DNA of 64,000 bases from JANQQC01 sp965262255 (GTDB lineage Bacteria; Pseudomonadota; Alphaproteobacteria; Caulobacterales; Hyphomonadaceae). This document shows positions 8,362 through 18,171 of this stretch, piece by piece; within the stretch, counting starts at the first letter, position 1, and the number at the start of each line of letters is the position of its first letter. The notes beneath the pieces are model-generated. The model searched no databases. It was not told where the DNA came from and saw nothing but the letters and a program-made list of their open reading frames with translations. The stretch lies in assembly GCA_965262255.1 (NCBI GenBank), contig OZ253505.1:620001-684000 (forward strand), given 5' to 3'. A program made the position numbers and the translations under genes.

Positions 8362-9435
8362 ATGACTGACATTGCAACTTTAGAAAAGCAAATTGTTGAA
8401 ACTATAGCAACAATAGAAGATCTAGCGAGTTTGGACTCTGTCCGAGTTGCGGAACTCGGAAAGAAAGGGCGCATCTCTAATCTGATGAAAACTCTCGGTA
8501 CTGTGTCAATCGAGGAACGCAAAGAACTTGGACCGAAACTTAATACTCTAAAATCGAATGTGTCCAAGCAAATTGAACAACGAAAATCAATAATCGAAGA
8601 TCGACTATTAGATGCGCAGTTGACTGAGAATAAATTAGATTTGACTCTTCCGCCATACGACGAACCTAAAGGGGCTTTGCACCCGGTAATGCAGGTGTTC
8701 GAGGAAATTTCAGCGATCTTCGCAGATATGGGTTTTTCTGTTGCCGAAGGCCCTGATATCGAAGATGATTGGCACAATTTTACCGCCCTCAATTTCCCAG
8801 AAGGACATCCGGCAAGGGACGAACACGATACCTTTTTTATGACTAAGCAAGGCGACGAAAAGCCTAAAGTTCTACGAACACACACGTCGCCTGTTCAAAT
8901 TCGAACGATGGAATCGTCTCCGCCACCAATAAGGATAATCGTACCTGGACGTGTCTATCGAAATGATTGGGATGCAACTCACACTCCAATGTTCCATCAA
9001 GTCGAGGGGTTAGTCATTGAGAAGTCAATACACATGGGACACCTAAAAGGATGTTTAGGTGACTTTGCACGAGCTTTCTTTGAGGTCGACAAGGCCGCAA
9101 CTCGATTAAGACCCCACTATTTTCCTTTCACGGAACCTTCAGCTGAAATGGATGTGCAATGCGATCGAACGGGTAACACCGTCAAGGTTGGCCAAGGCAA
9201 TGATTGGCTTGAAGTGCTTGGCTGTGGAATGGTTCACCCAAATGTCCTTCGAAACTGCGGTTTAGATCCACAAATTTATCAAGGGTTCGCATTTGGCTTA
9301 GGGGTCGATCGTCTTGCTATGCTGAAATATGGAATGCCTGACTTGCGACCGTATTTTGAAGCCGATCCTGTCTGGACGAAGCATTTTGGATTTTTGCCTT
9401 GGCTCACTCCTTCTGTCAGCGGAGGACTCAGCTAA
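8362..9435 (+). CDS. pheS: Phenylalanine-tRNA ligase alpha subunit
   Basis: Catalytic subunit of the (alpha-beta)2 enzyme that charges tRNA-Phe. The N-terminal coiled coil (residues 1-90) binds tRNA. Class II motifs follow: HPVMQVFEEI with GFSVAEGPDIEDDWHNF, motif 2 at RVYRNDWDATHTPMFHQVEG, and motif 3 at GFAFGLGVDRLAMLKYGM. GGAG lies eight bases before ATG 8362. The stop codon overlaps the pheT start as TAATG, so the two subunits are made in equal amounts. Confidence 0.97.
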   Translation: MTDIATLEKQIVETIATIEDLASLDSVRVAELGKKGRISNLMKTLGTVSIEERKELGPKLNTLKSNVSKQIEQRKSIIEDRLLDAQLTENKLDLTLPPYDEPKGALHPVMQVFEEISAIFADMGFSVAEGPDIEDDWHNFTALNFPEGHPARDEHDTFFMTKQGDEKPKVLRTHTSPVQIRTMESSPPPIRIIVPGRVYRNDWDATHTPMFHQVEGLVIEKSIHMGHLKGCLGDFARAFFEVDKAATRLRPHYFPFTEPSAEMDVQCDRTGNTVKVGQGNDWLEVLGCGMVHPNVLRNCGLDPQIYQGFAFGLGVDRLAMLKYGMPDLRPYFEADPVWTKHFGFLPWLTPSVSGGLS

Positions 9436-11840
9436 TGAAATTTACGTTGAACTGGCTCAAAGATCACCTAGACACAAATTGGGATGTGAATGAAATTGTA
9501 GAATGCATGATGAAAGCTGGGTTAGAAGTCGAAAAAATCGACGATCCAGCGAAGGAACTTAGTGCATTTACTGTCGCAAAAGTAACCGATTGCGAAAAAC
9601 ATCCCGATGCAGATCGTTTAAGCGTCTGTAGCGTCGAAACTGTCGATGGTATCAGACAGATTGTATGCGGCGCGCCTAATGTCAAAAAAGGTTTATACGG
9701 TGTCTACGCCCCGCTCGGTACTTATATTCCTGGACTTGAGTTTGCTCTTGATAAGAAACCAAGAAAAATAAGAGGTGTGGAAAGCCAGGGGATGCTTTGC
9801 TCATCGAAAGAAGTTAAGGCCGGAACAGATCATGATGGGATAATTGAATTAGAGCAAGCCACTGAAATTGGAACACCCGCTGCTAAAGCATTGGGGCTAG
9901 ATGATATTACGATTGAATTTGAAGTTACCCCTAATCGCCCCGATTGGCTTGGCGTTCGAGGAATTGCACGCGATCTTGTTGCGGCAGGCGCGGGAACCCT
10001 GAAACCGAATAAAATTGATACCCCCAGTAGCCAACAGAACTGCCCCGTAGAAATTAAACTCGAATCGCCGGAAGCGTGTTCGATATTTGCTGGCGCATTG
10101 ATAACAGGAGTAAAAAATTGTGCTTCACCCGATTGGATGCAAGCGCGATTAAAATCTGTCGGCTTGATACCTAGATCTCTTCTTGTCGATGTCACAAATT
10201 TTGTAAGTCTTGACCGATCTCGGCCACTTCATGCCTACGATGCCAATTTACTTACCGGTTCGATTTTGGCCCGCTTAGGGAAAAACGGTGAAAAGTGCCA
10301 TGCCCTCGACGGTAAAGTTTACGATGTTACTAGCGACATGTGTGTAATCTGCGATGATACCGGCGTGATTGGATTAGGCGGTGTCATGGGTGGTGAGTCA
10401 ACAGCCGTAACCGATGATACAACTAACGTTTTCATTGAAAGTGCTTGGTTCGACACATATCGGACCGCACGAACGGGTCGAACAACGGGTATCCAGTCCG
10501 ATGCAAAGATACGTTTCGAACGTGGAGTTGACCCGAATAGTTGCCGCGATGGAGTATCGCTTGCGATTTCGCTTATCCAAAGATATGGGGGCGGTACGTC
10601 CACTCAAATAAAAGTGGCCGGTCAACCTCCTCAATTAAGCGAAAGATTTGAGTTCTTTCCCAGTGATGTCAAACGTCTAACTGGTTTAGACGTTTCTCAT
10701 GAAGAAATGGAAAACTATCTTCATAAACTCGAAATTGTTTATGAGAAACAAAGTGACAAATGGATTATCGATCCGCCTAGCTGGAGGTTTGATTTAACTC
10801 AGTCCGCAGACATTGTAGAAGAAATTGCGCGTTTGACGGGATACGATCATCTTCCCGAAACCTCACTACCGCAAGATAAAGCCATATCAAACTGTAAAGT
10901 CTCCTTACTTCAAGATCGAGTTAGAACCGCCCGCAGAGTTTTAGCCTCCCGCGGATTTGTAGAGGCAGTAACTTGGAGCTTTATTTCAAAATCAGAAGCG
11001 CAATTGTTTGCTGGTGAGAGTCCCATTGAATGGTCTCTCCTGATTGCAAATCCTGTGGCAAGCGATTTAGACTGCATGCGGTCTTCAATCGTTGGAAACC
11101 TTGGCCGCGCTATCCAGCGAGCCATAAATCGTGGTGAAAGTCAGGTTCGGTTGTTCGAATCTGGCCCAATATTTTTGACCGATTTACCAGACGGGCAAAA
11201 ATCTGCATTAACCGCTCTCTGTAATCCCGTCTCCGAACGCAACTGGCAAGGCGAGAGACAAAATTATGACACCTACGCTAGTAAGGCCGACTTGTTCTCT
11301 GTCCTTGAAGCCCTCGGCCAAACTCCTTCACGATTTCAGATTGTAGAAACCGAAGCTCCGTTCTTTCACCCGGCTCAAGCGGGATCACTAAAACTCGGTC
11401 CGAAAGTCACCGTGGCGCATTTTGGCGCAATTCACCCGAGAGTACTGAAAAAACTAGATGTTAATGAAACACTTTTTGGATTTGAGCTCATAATGAATGC
11501 TCTTCCAAGTCCTCGTTCAAAACCCGGGAAGACTCGCCCAATTTTAAACCGAGTGCAGTTGACGGAAATAAAACGAGATTTTGCGTTTGTTGTGAATGAA
11601 GACATCCTAGTCGGAGATTTAGTAAGGTTGGTTCTTGGATCCGAGAAAAAATTCATCTCAGACGCTCGAGTTTTCGATGTTTACCGCGACCCTCAAATTG
11701 GCGACGGAAAAAAATCAGTTGCCGTCGAGGTTACGATTCAACCGAAAGAAGAAAATCTACGAGACCAAGACATCGAAGCCATCTCACTGTTGATCATCGG
11801 CGCGGTTTCCAAAGGCGTGGGCGCAACACTTCGAACCTAG
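9435..11840 (+). CDS. pheT: Phenylalanine-tRNA ligase beta subunit
   Basis: Regulatory/editing subunit, 801 residues. Domains in order: N-terminal MKFTLNWLKDHL, the EMAP/OB-fold tRNA-binding domain (FTVAKVTDCEKHPDADRLSV), B3/B4 editing domain (LGGVMGGESTAV), B5 DNA-binding-like domain, the inactive catalytic-like domain, and the C-terminal ferredoxin-like anticodon-binding domain (IKRDFAFVVNED). An in-frame ATG at 9399 lies inside pheS; ATG 9435 is preferred because GGAGGA lies at 9420-9425 and it gives the family N-terminus. The gene ends 5 bp from a convergent glycosyltransferase. Confidence 0.97.
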   Translation: MKFTLNWLKDHLDTNWDVNEIVECMMKAGLEVEKIDDPAKELSAFTVAKVTDCEKHPDADRLSVCSVETVDGIRQIVCGAPNVKKGLYGVYAPLGTYIPGLEFALDKKPRKIRGVESQGMLCSSKEVKAGTDHDGIIELEQATEIGTPAAKALGLDDITIEFEVTPNRPDWLGVRGIARDLVAAGAGTLKPNKIDTPSSQQNCPVEIKLESPEACSIFAGALITGVKNCASPDWMQARLKSVGLIPRSLLVDVTNFVSLDRSRPLHAYDANLLTGSILARLGKNGEKCHALDGKVYDVTSDMCVICDDTGVIGLGGVMGGESTAVTDDTTNVFIESAWFDTYRTARTGRTTGIQSDAKIRFERGVDPNSCRDGVSLAISLIQRYGGGTSTQIKVAGQPPQLSERFEFFPSDVKRLTGLDVSHEEMENYLHKLEIVYEKQSDKWIIDPPSWRFDLTQSADIVEEIARLTGYDHLPETSLPQDKAISNCKVSLLQDRVRTARRVLASRGFVEAVTWSFISKSEAQLFAGESPIEWSLLIANPVASDLDCMRSSIVGNLGRAIQRAINRGESQVRLFESGPIFLTDLPDGQKSALTALCNPVSERNWQGERQNYDTYASKADLFSVLEALGQTPSRFQIVETEAPFFHPAQAGSLKLGPKVTVAHFGAIHPRVLKKLDVNETLFGFELIMNALPSPRSKPGKTRPILNRVQLTEIKRDFAFVVNEDILVGDLVRLVLGSEKKFISDARVFDVYRDPQIGDGKKSVAVEVTIQPKEENLRDQDIEAISLLIIGAVSKGVGATLRT

Positions 11841-11845
11841 AAATT

Positions 11846-12940
11846 TCAAACTGGTTCTTCAATTTTCTTACGTCGACGCAGACGTATTTTCTGCCAAAAA
11901 CGCCTTCTCTCAGGGGCTGGTAGCGGAGCTAGATTTTCTATAAATGCTTCCGCGCATGCTTTCCAGCTATATTGCAAAGCAAATGCCCTACATTCATCAC
12001 GACTGAGATCTAAACACTTCAAACTCGCCGTTTCCAGATTATCCGAAATAACGCCAGATTTAGAATCGGGAATGATATCCATCGGTCCCGGTGCTTGAAA
12101 AGCTGCAACAGGCGTTCCTGAGGCCATTGCTTCCAAAATGACTAACCCAAAAGTATCAGTAAGACTTGGAAATACGAAAACGTCTGAGCTCGCGTAGGCG
12201 GTCGCCAAATCTTCGCCAAACATATGTCCTAAGAACACTGAATCTGTATATTTCTGCTTCAAGGAATCAAGATAAGGCCCATCTCCGATTACGACTTTGG
12301 TTCCTGGTAATTCTAATTCGAGAAACGCTTCAATATTTTTTTCTATTGCAACCCGGCCCACGTTCAAAAAAATAGGGCGTTTAAGACCCTCAAATAAATC
12401 CTCACGTGAGTTTTCAACTCTACGTTTCTTAGGATGAAAAAGTTCCGTATCTACACCTCGAGTCCAACTTTGAACGTTAATGAAACCACGGCTCACTAAT
12501 TCCTGTCTCATTGATGGCGTTGCAACCATTACCTTTCCAGAGTACTTGTGAAACCAGCGTACGTACCGGTAGCCGAAGTCTATTGAAACTGGAATTCTAG
12601 CGGCGATATATTCAGGAAATCTCGTATGATAAGAAGTCGTGAAAGGATGTTTGTTTTCTAAACAAACTGCTCGACCGGCCATGCCTAATGTTCCTTCGGT
12701 CGCTATATGAACTGCGTCCGGTTCGAATTTATCAAATCGACGTTCTATGTATCCTTTCGCTCCGATTGCTAACTTTATTTCCGAATACGTTGGAAGGGGT
12801 ATCGTAAAAAAGCCGTTCTGGGGTGAGATAACCTCCCACTCATGACCTAAAACCTCGCACTCCGTGATTACTCGCTTCATCGTGCGTACTACACCGTTAA
12901 CCTGAGGTGTCCAAGCGTCGGTAATCAACATTATACGCAT
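11846..12940 (-). CDS. Glycosyltransferase family 4 (mannosyltransferase-like)
   Basis: 364 residues with a GT-B fold. The N-terminus LITDAWTPQVNGVVRTMKRV and the C-terminal EX7E block FPSLTDTFGLVILEAMASG identify GT4, close to GDP-mannose-dependent alpha-mannosyltransferases that glycosylate lipids. NVGRVAIEKNIEAFLELELPG and VVIGDGPYL form the nucleotide-sugar site. The last 20 residues are Arg/Lys-rich, which could contact the membrane surface. It converges tail to tail with pheT with 5 bp between stops. Donor and acceptor are not determined; a polar-lipid sugar transferase is most likely. Confidence 0.85.
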   Translation of the reverse strand: MRIMLITDAWTPQVNGVVRTMKRVITECEVLGHEWEVISPQNGFFTIPLPTYSEIKLAIGAKGYIERRFDKFEPDAVHIATEGTLGMAGRAVCLENKHPFTTSYHTRFPEYIAARIPVSIDFGYRYVRWFHKYSGKVMVATPSMRQELVSRGFINVQSWTRGVDTELFHPKKRRVENSREDLFEGLKRPIFLNVGRVAIEKNIEAFLELELPGTKVVIGDGPYLDSLKQKYTDSVFLGHMFGEDLATAYASSDVFVFPSLTDTFGLVILEAMASGTPVAAFQAPGPMDIIPDSKSGVISDNLETASLKCLDLSRDECRAFALQYSWKACAEAFIENLAPLPAPERRRFWQKIRLRRRKKIEEPV

Positions 12941-12974
12941 TGGTATATACTAGACTAAATTTCGATGAAACTAG

Positions 12975-13009
12975 GTTTTGCACTCACCAAAACTTAACAA
13001 GTGCAAAAC
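12975..13009. repeat. 10-bp perfect inverted repeat downstream of tnpB
   Basis: GTTTTGCACT (12975-12984) and AGTGCAAAAC (13000-13009) form a perfect stem with a 15-nt loop; CTAG lies just outside both arms with a 2-nt offset. It lies between the tnpB stop and the glycosyltransferase start. It could be a terminator for tnpB or part of the right end of the element. No T-run follows on the minus strand. Confidence 0.5.
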
Positions 13010-13077
13010 GACTAGAAACATTCATTTTCCTATGAGACTTACCCATATTGGTAGTCGATTAACGCAATTTATGGGAA

Positions 13078-14379
13078 TTATATACTTATTGACACGTTGC
13101 GTGTCACAGGTATACGGTTCTGAGCTCTCGACCTATCACCCCTCTTTCGAGGGTCACTAGGTCTCTCAAACACAATATCTCCGAACTCTCCAGGTAGATT
13201 CCCGCCCGACTTCGCAATGCGAGAGATATTGATGGCGGCATTCACATCGCGATCGATTTGAATACCGCAGTTAGAACACGAGTAAACGCGTTCTGAAAGA
13301 GACAAGTCTGTTTTGATCTTGCCACATCCAGAACACATCCGGCTCGTGTTTTTGGGATCGACTCGCGTAACTTTACCACCGGCACTTTCAGCCTTGTAGG
13401 AAAGCAGAGTTGCGAACTTACCCCAGTTCTGTTCTAATATACTTCGTGCAACCTTAGGGTTCTTGGTCATGTTTTGTATTTGTAAATCTTCTATTGCGAG
13501 ATTGGGAGATAACCGAACGATCCTCGTCGTCTCTCTATGGATGTAGCCGTGCTCACTTTCGCGAACCCGTTGACATTCTTTGGCATAACGAGTTCGGGCT
13601 TTCAGATAGGATTTACTTCCCCTCGTTTTTCCCTTCCTGTGTTCCGGAATTTTCTTCCCCTTGTCTTTCTTGATTTCTACCCTCAATTTCTTCTGAAGTC
13701 TCTTTTGTCGCTTTAGATCCCGTTTACGGCCTTTGACAATTTCACCATTCGACAGAGCTACTAAATTGTTCACGCCCATATCTATGCCAATCACTGAAGC
13801 ATCAGACGGTTTGACTTCATTTGTCGTCGTGACCACAAACTGAACATTCACACGACGTTCCGTTACGACTATACGAACCAACTTTATTTCACCTTGGGGA
13901 ATATCGTTGACATAGAACGGATCAAACCCCTTGATGTTGACAGTCCACCCTTTCTTACGTTCTCTTAGATGAAAACTCCCTTTCGGACAGTCAAACGAAC
14001 GCATTCGCCTACGGGGCTTAAATCGCGGAAAACCGACTTTGCTTGCACCCTCTTTGACCCGCTTAAAATAGTTCTTGAACGCTTTATCCAAACGATTGAG
14101 ACAAGAACGCATAACGAGTGCTGAGTACTTACAGAACTCCGCATCATCAGCTCGTATTTCCGTTAGTGACTTACACTGATCATAGAAACTGATAGACCGA
14201 CCCGTTTTTTTGTAACAGTCTATTCGCTCTTCTAATGCACTGTTATACAAAATCGCTTGCATCGCAATGAAATCACGCACTTTTTTGTGTCCGCCCTTGC
14301 TAAGTTTGGCGGTACGCGTATATGTTCGAGTGATGACAGTTGTAGACTCGATAACTGAGTCATTAGCCTCAAGTTCCAT
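13078..14379 (-). CDS. tnpB: TnpB, RNA-guided nuclease of an IS200/IS605-type element
   Basis: 433 residues. TnpB proteins are reRNA(omega-RNA)-guided DNA endonucleases and the ancestors of Cas12. The RuvC triad is intact: D200 in GIDMGVNNL, E297 in LAIEDLQIQNM, D378 in DRDVNAAINI. A zinc finger CSGCG...CSNCG (Cys 349, 352, 368, 371) lies between the last two. An N-terminal HTH/WED-like basic region precedes them. ATG 14379 with AAGGAG eight bases upstream is preferred over a start at 14475. No tnpA transposase is nearby, so the element cannot move on its own. A perfect hairpin lies in the last codons (13090-13106), where the reRNA scaffold is expected. Confidence 0.93.
   Translation of the reverse strand: MELEANDSVIESTTVITRTYTRTAKLSKGGHKKVRDFIAMQAILYNSALEERIDCYKKTGRSISFYDQCKSLTEIRADDAEFCKYSALVMRSCLNRLDKAFKNYFKRVKEGASKVGFPRFKPRRRMRSFDCPKGSFHLRERKKGWTVNIKGFDPFYVNDIPQGEIKLVRIVVTERRVNVQFVVTTTNEVKPSDASVIGIDMGVNNLVALSNGEIVKGRKRDLKRQKRLQKKLRVEIKKDKGKKIPEHRKGKTRGSKSYLKARTRYAKECQRVRESEHGYIHRETTRIVRLSPNLAIEDLQIQNMTKNPKVARSILEQNWGKFATLLSYKAESAGGKVTRVDPKNTSRMCSGCGKIKTDLSLSERVYSCSNCGIQIDRDVNAAINISRIAKSGGNLPGEFGDIVFERPSDPRKRGDRSRAQNRIPVTRNVSISI
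13090..13106 (-). ncRNA. Candidate 3' hairpin of a TnpB-associated reRNA
   Basis: TGACACG and CGTGTCA pair perfectly around a TTG loop (given on the + strand) inside the final codons of tnpB. In IS605-type elements the guide RNA overlaps the tnpB 3' end and ends in such a subterminal hairpin, with the guide taken from flanking DNA. The boundary of the RNA and of the element is not visible from a single copy. Confidence 0.35.
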
Positions 14380-14902
14380 GAGACTTCTCCTTTCAGGATA
14401 TATGATGACTTCCTTTATACTACGGTTCGTTAAATCTTTCAAGAAAAAATTTGAAAAAATGAAATGAGTTCCCAATATTGAAGAAAATTTGTGAGTTTGC
14501 TCTTGAGTGACAAACGTTGGTAATGTAACATTCTAAGGGGTGTCAATCCAATTGAATGAGTTAGTGCGTAAAGCAAATCAAAGCACAGATTCAAGTTGCG
14601 AAAAATGAAACTTCAAGATCACAAATACGGATAGGCATCGTGGTGGATGAGTTGCACACAAATTTTTGAGTGGTTGGCTAACGTAGAAACTTTCGTATAA
14701 TCTCCCGGTTACTCCGCAAATATGGGAGTGAATCGCCTGAAAACGCCCTATCTGTATGCCTTCTTTTTCTCGTTTTTGTGTCAAAAAGTATATAGTTCCC
14801 CAATTTATCACACTACAGCTTTTAATTTCGCACAAACTGTAGAGTTTTCTTTCCATTACTCATATGTAAGAGCAATCTAAACAATTTAAGGTCAAATAAC
14901 CA
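14380..14902. other. Gene-free region between tnpB and putA
   Basis: It should contain the left end of the TnpB element and the promoters of tnpB (leftward) and putA (rightward). A 92-codon minus-strand frame at 14578-14856 has no recognisable features and I do not call it. AATGT-a-ACATT (about 14523-14533) is the only small palindrome that stands out. Confidence 0.4.
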
Positions 14903-17900
14903 ATGCAACGCAATCATTCTGATGTTGACTCACTAGACGACATAAAATTTCTTGAGGAGGAAGAGCTCGTCGCAAAGTTGCTTCATGACCCTGCCCTAGA
15001 TCAAAATGCCGCAAATACTGCAGTGAGGCAGGCACGAGACCTAGTCAGAAAAGCGCGCTCAAAAGGTCGCCGCAAAGGAGTAATGGAAAGTTTCTTGGAG
15101 GAATTTGGTTTATCTAATTCAGAAGGCTTGGCACTTATGTGCTTGGCTGAGGCGCTCCTTCGCGTTCCCGATACTGATACTCGAGATGACTTGATCGCCG
15201 AAAAGATTAGCTCGGGGAACTGGGACTCCCATCAAGGGCATTCAGACAACTGGCTTGTAAATGCGTCGACTTGGGGGTTGATGTTAACTGGACGTGTTAT
15301 TGGACTTCCTAAAGTCGCCTCCAAAGGCCCCGCCCATTTAGTGTCAAGTTTAATTCGCGAAAGTGGTGAACCAGTCATTCGCGCAGCAATTATGCAGGCC
15401 ATGCGAATAATGGGGGAACAATTCGTGCTTGGCCGAGATATTAAATCTGCCATCAAGCGCGGGGAAAAAATTGTTCGCAAAGATCAAGCCTCTCATTTCT
15501 CCTTTGACATGCTTGGAGAGGGGGCCCGGACAGCGAAGGATGCCGAGCGATATTTCGACTCCTACCGAGATGCAATTTCAACACTACTAGAAGAAACTGA
15601 CCCAGAACTTCCTCCCGAAGCTAAATCCGGAATTTCTGTAAAACTCTCGGCTCTTCATCCTCGGTACGAAGCTATAAACGAAGAACGAGTCATGAAGGAA
15701 TTGTATCCAAGAATTCATCAATTGTGCGAACACGCCGCAATTGGAAATATCAATCTTTGCTTAGATGCTGAAGAAGCCGACCGGCTAGTGATCTCGTTAA
15801 AACTTCTGTTTCGTTTAATGTCTGAGGCCAGTCTTCAGAATTGGTCTGGCCTTGGCCTTGCGTTACAGTCCTATCAAAAGCGCGCTCTTAATGTTGTTCA
15901 GATCGTCGGAGAACAGTCACGGCGCACTAACATGCGCCTGATGATCAGGCTTGTGAAAGGTGCTTACTGGGACACAGAGATCAAACACGCGCAGACTGAA
16001 GGGTTTCCAAATTTTCCGGTGTTTACGACAAAACATGGAACCGATGTCAACTATTTGACATGCGCGAGGGACCTCTTGCGATTAAGCCCTTCAATCTACC
16101 CTCAGTTTGCGACACACAACGCACATAATTTAAGTTCAATTGCCTTAATCGCGAAAACAGAGGAAGCAGAGACATACGAGTTTCAGCGACTGCATGGAAT
16201 GGGAGATGTGTTGTACGAGGTGGCCGACACGAATGTTCCGCTTCGCGTATATGCTCCGGTAGGACAACATCGGGATCTTCTTCCTTACCTCGTTCGGCGT
16301 CTACTGGAGAACGGAGCAAATACAAGTTTTGTAAATACTTTTCTTGATAGCGACACTCCAATTGAATCCGTCGTATTCGACCCATTCACCAAAGTTGCCA
16401 CGGGGCCAAGACGACATCCCAAAATTCCCACGCCAAAGCGGTTGTTCGGCGCGTCGCGCAGAAATTCCGCTGGATTAGATTTAAGTCAGAAAAAGAAACA
16501 AAACGAACTAATTTCCGCCGTCGAAAAACTATCTGCAACCTTGCCGATTGGGGCTGGGTCTATTGTAGACGGTAAAGTTTCAGACAACTCCAACTCCGTA
16601 ACAGTTTCGCCAATTGATTTTGAAACTGAAGTAGGAACATTATCGGAAGCAACTAATGAAGATTTAAACCGAGCGATTGCCAATGCATCGGCTTTTCAGC
16701 GAGAGTGGGACGAGACGCCAGCGACACGACGCGGAGAAATACTTCGAAATGTCGCTGACTTATTGGAGAGTAATTCACAGCGACTAATCGCATTGATGAC
16801 CATTGAAGCGGGAAAAACATTTACCGACGGCGTTGCTGAAGTTCGCGAAGCGGTCGATTTCTGTCGCTATTACGCTAATGAAGCCGAAAATCGGTTTTCG
16901 GATCCTATACGTCTTCCGGGTCCGGCTGGCGAAACAAATCACCTTAGTTTGCATGGAAGAGGCGTTTTTGCTTGTATTAGCCCATGGAACTTTCCCTTAG
17001 CTATTTTTTCGGGTCAAATAGCTGCTGCGTTGCTGGCGGGAAACACTGTGATTGCAAAACCGGCGGAGCAGACACCATTGGTCGCTTATGAGACCGTTCG
17101 ATTATTTCACGAAGCGGGAGTACCGGTATCTGCTTTGCAGCTCTTGCTAGGTAAAGGGGAAGACATTGGCGCAAAATTAGTTGAGCATCCTCTCATTTCA
17201 GGCGTATGTTTTACTGGTGGGACTACTACCGCACGAACCATTAACCAAGCTCTGGCAAAGAAAGATGGTGCGATCGCGCCGCTTATTGCCGAAACTGGTG
17301 GACTCAATGGTTTGTTCGTCGACACATCTGCCCTGCGCGAACAAGTTATCGACGACGTAATTGTTTCAGCTTTTGGTTCTGCCGGGCAACGTTGTTCCGC
17401 TCTCAGAATCGCATTCTTACCGTATGACACCTCTGATATGTTGATTGAGGGAATAATTGGCGCAATGACGGAACTAAAGATAGGAGACCCCCGTCATGTC
17501 AATACAGATATCGGGCCTGTTATTGATAAGGAGGCGAAGACTCAGTTAACGAATCATCTAACGAGAATGCGAAGCGAAGCGAAGGTGTTACATCAAATCA
17601 CTACTCCTGAATCAGGAAACTATTTCGGGCCGGCTTTGGTAGAAATCAATAATCTAGATCAAATAGAGAAGGAAACTTTTGGACCGGTTCTTCATATCCT
17701 CAGATACGATCCCGATGATTTGGAAACTGTTGGCAGGCAACTGAACGATAAAAAGTTTGGTCTAACGCTCGGTATTCACTCTCGTCTTGAAGCGTTTCAA
17801 GAAAAAATCAGACGAATCATTCGAGCTGGAAATTCATATATCAACCGTTCAATGATTGGGGCGGTTGTCGGTGTTCAGCCATTTGGTGGGGAGAGACTTT

Positions 17901-18016
17901 CTGGCACTGGTCCAAAAGCCGGCGGTCCGAATTATCTCACTCGATTTGCAACGGAACGTACGGTAACTGTGAATATTTCGGCCCAGGGCGGTGATCCCGA
18001 ACTCCTCAATCTCTGA
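14903..18016 (+). CDS. putA: Bifunctional proline dehydrogenase / P5C dehydrogenase
   Basis: 1037 residues. It oxidises proline to glutamate in two steps with substrate channelling and sits peripherally on the inner membrane. The PRODH barrel covers about 150-460 (FSFDMLGEGARTAKDAERY, GISVKLSALHPRYE, IRLVKGAYWDTEI, FEFQ-like YEFQRLHGMGD). The aldehyde dehydrogenase half follows: FACISPWNFPLAIFSGQ, GNTVIAKPAEQTP, FTGGTTTART, catalytic Glu in AETGGLNG and catalytic Cys in SAGQRCSALR. There is no N-terminal ribbon-helix-helix, so it is a non-regulatory, short PutA. AAGG lies 12 bases before the ATG. No dedicated regulator is adjacent. Confidence 0.96.
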   Translation: MQRNHSDVDSLDDIKFLEEEELVAKLLHDPALDQNAANTAVRQARDLVRKARSKGRRKGVMESFLEEFGLSNSEGLALMCLAEALLRVPDTDTRDDLIAEKISSGNWDSHQGHSDNWLVNASTWGLMLTGRVIGLPKVASKGPAHLVSSLIRESGEPVIRAAIMQAMRIMGEQFVLGRDIKSAIKRGEKIVRKDQASHFSFDMLGEGARTAKDAERYFDSYRDAISTLLEETDPELPPEAKSGISVKLSALHPRYEAINEERVMKELYPRIHQLCEHAAIGNINLCLDAEEADRLVISLKLLFRLMSEASLQNWSGLGLALQSYQKRALNVVQIVGEQSRRTNMRLMIRLVKGAYWDTEIKHAQTEGFPNFPVFTTKHGTDVNYLTCARDLLRLSPSIYPQFATHNAHNLSSIALIAKTEEAETYEFQRLHGMGDVLYEVADTNVPLRVYAPVGQHRDLLPYLVRRLLENGANTSFVNTFLDSDTPIESVVFDPFTKVATGPRRHPKIPTPKRLFGASRRNSAGLDLSQKKKQNELISAVEKLSATLPIGAGSIVDGKVSDNSNSVTVSPIDFETEVGTLSEATNEDLNRAIANASAFQREWDETPATRRGEILRNVADLLESNSQRLIALMTIEAGKTFTDGVAEVREAVDFCRYYANEAENRFSDPIRLPGPAGETNHLSLHGRGVFACISPWNFPLAIFSGQIAAALLAGNTVIAKPAEQTPLVAYETVRLFHEAGVPVSALQLLLGKGEDIGAKLVEHPLISGVCFTGGTTTARTINQALAKKDGAIAPLIAETGGLNGLFVDTSALREQVIDDVIVSAFGSAGQRCSALRIAFLPYDTSDMLIEGIIGAMTELKIGDPRHVNTDIGPVIDKEAKTQLTNHLTRMRSEAKVLHQITTPESGNYFGPALVEINNLDQIEKETFGPVLHILRYDPDDLETVGRQLNDKKFGLTLGIHSRLEAFQEKIRRIIRAGNSYINRSMIGAVVGVQPFGGERLSGTGPKAGGPNYLTRFATERTVTVNISAQGGDPELLNL

Positions 18017-18171
18017 AAATATCAAACGGGCAAGTTAGTTGTTAAATTTTTGTTACGAATAGAGAGATTTTGGTTCAGATAGTTTAGATTCAGTTGGCCG
18101 TTCGGTCAGGGGGAAAGAGAAAAGACTAACCGAACATCGATCATTCAAACTAGGAATTGCATAGGATTTGC

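Noticed and set aside
14578..14856. 92-codon minus-strand frame between tnpB and putA
   Set aside because: No recognisable motif, no clear ribosome-binding site, composition like non-coding DNA.
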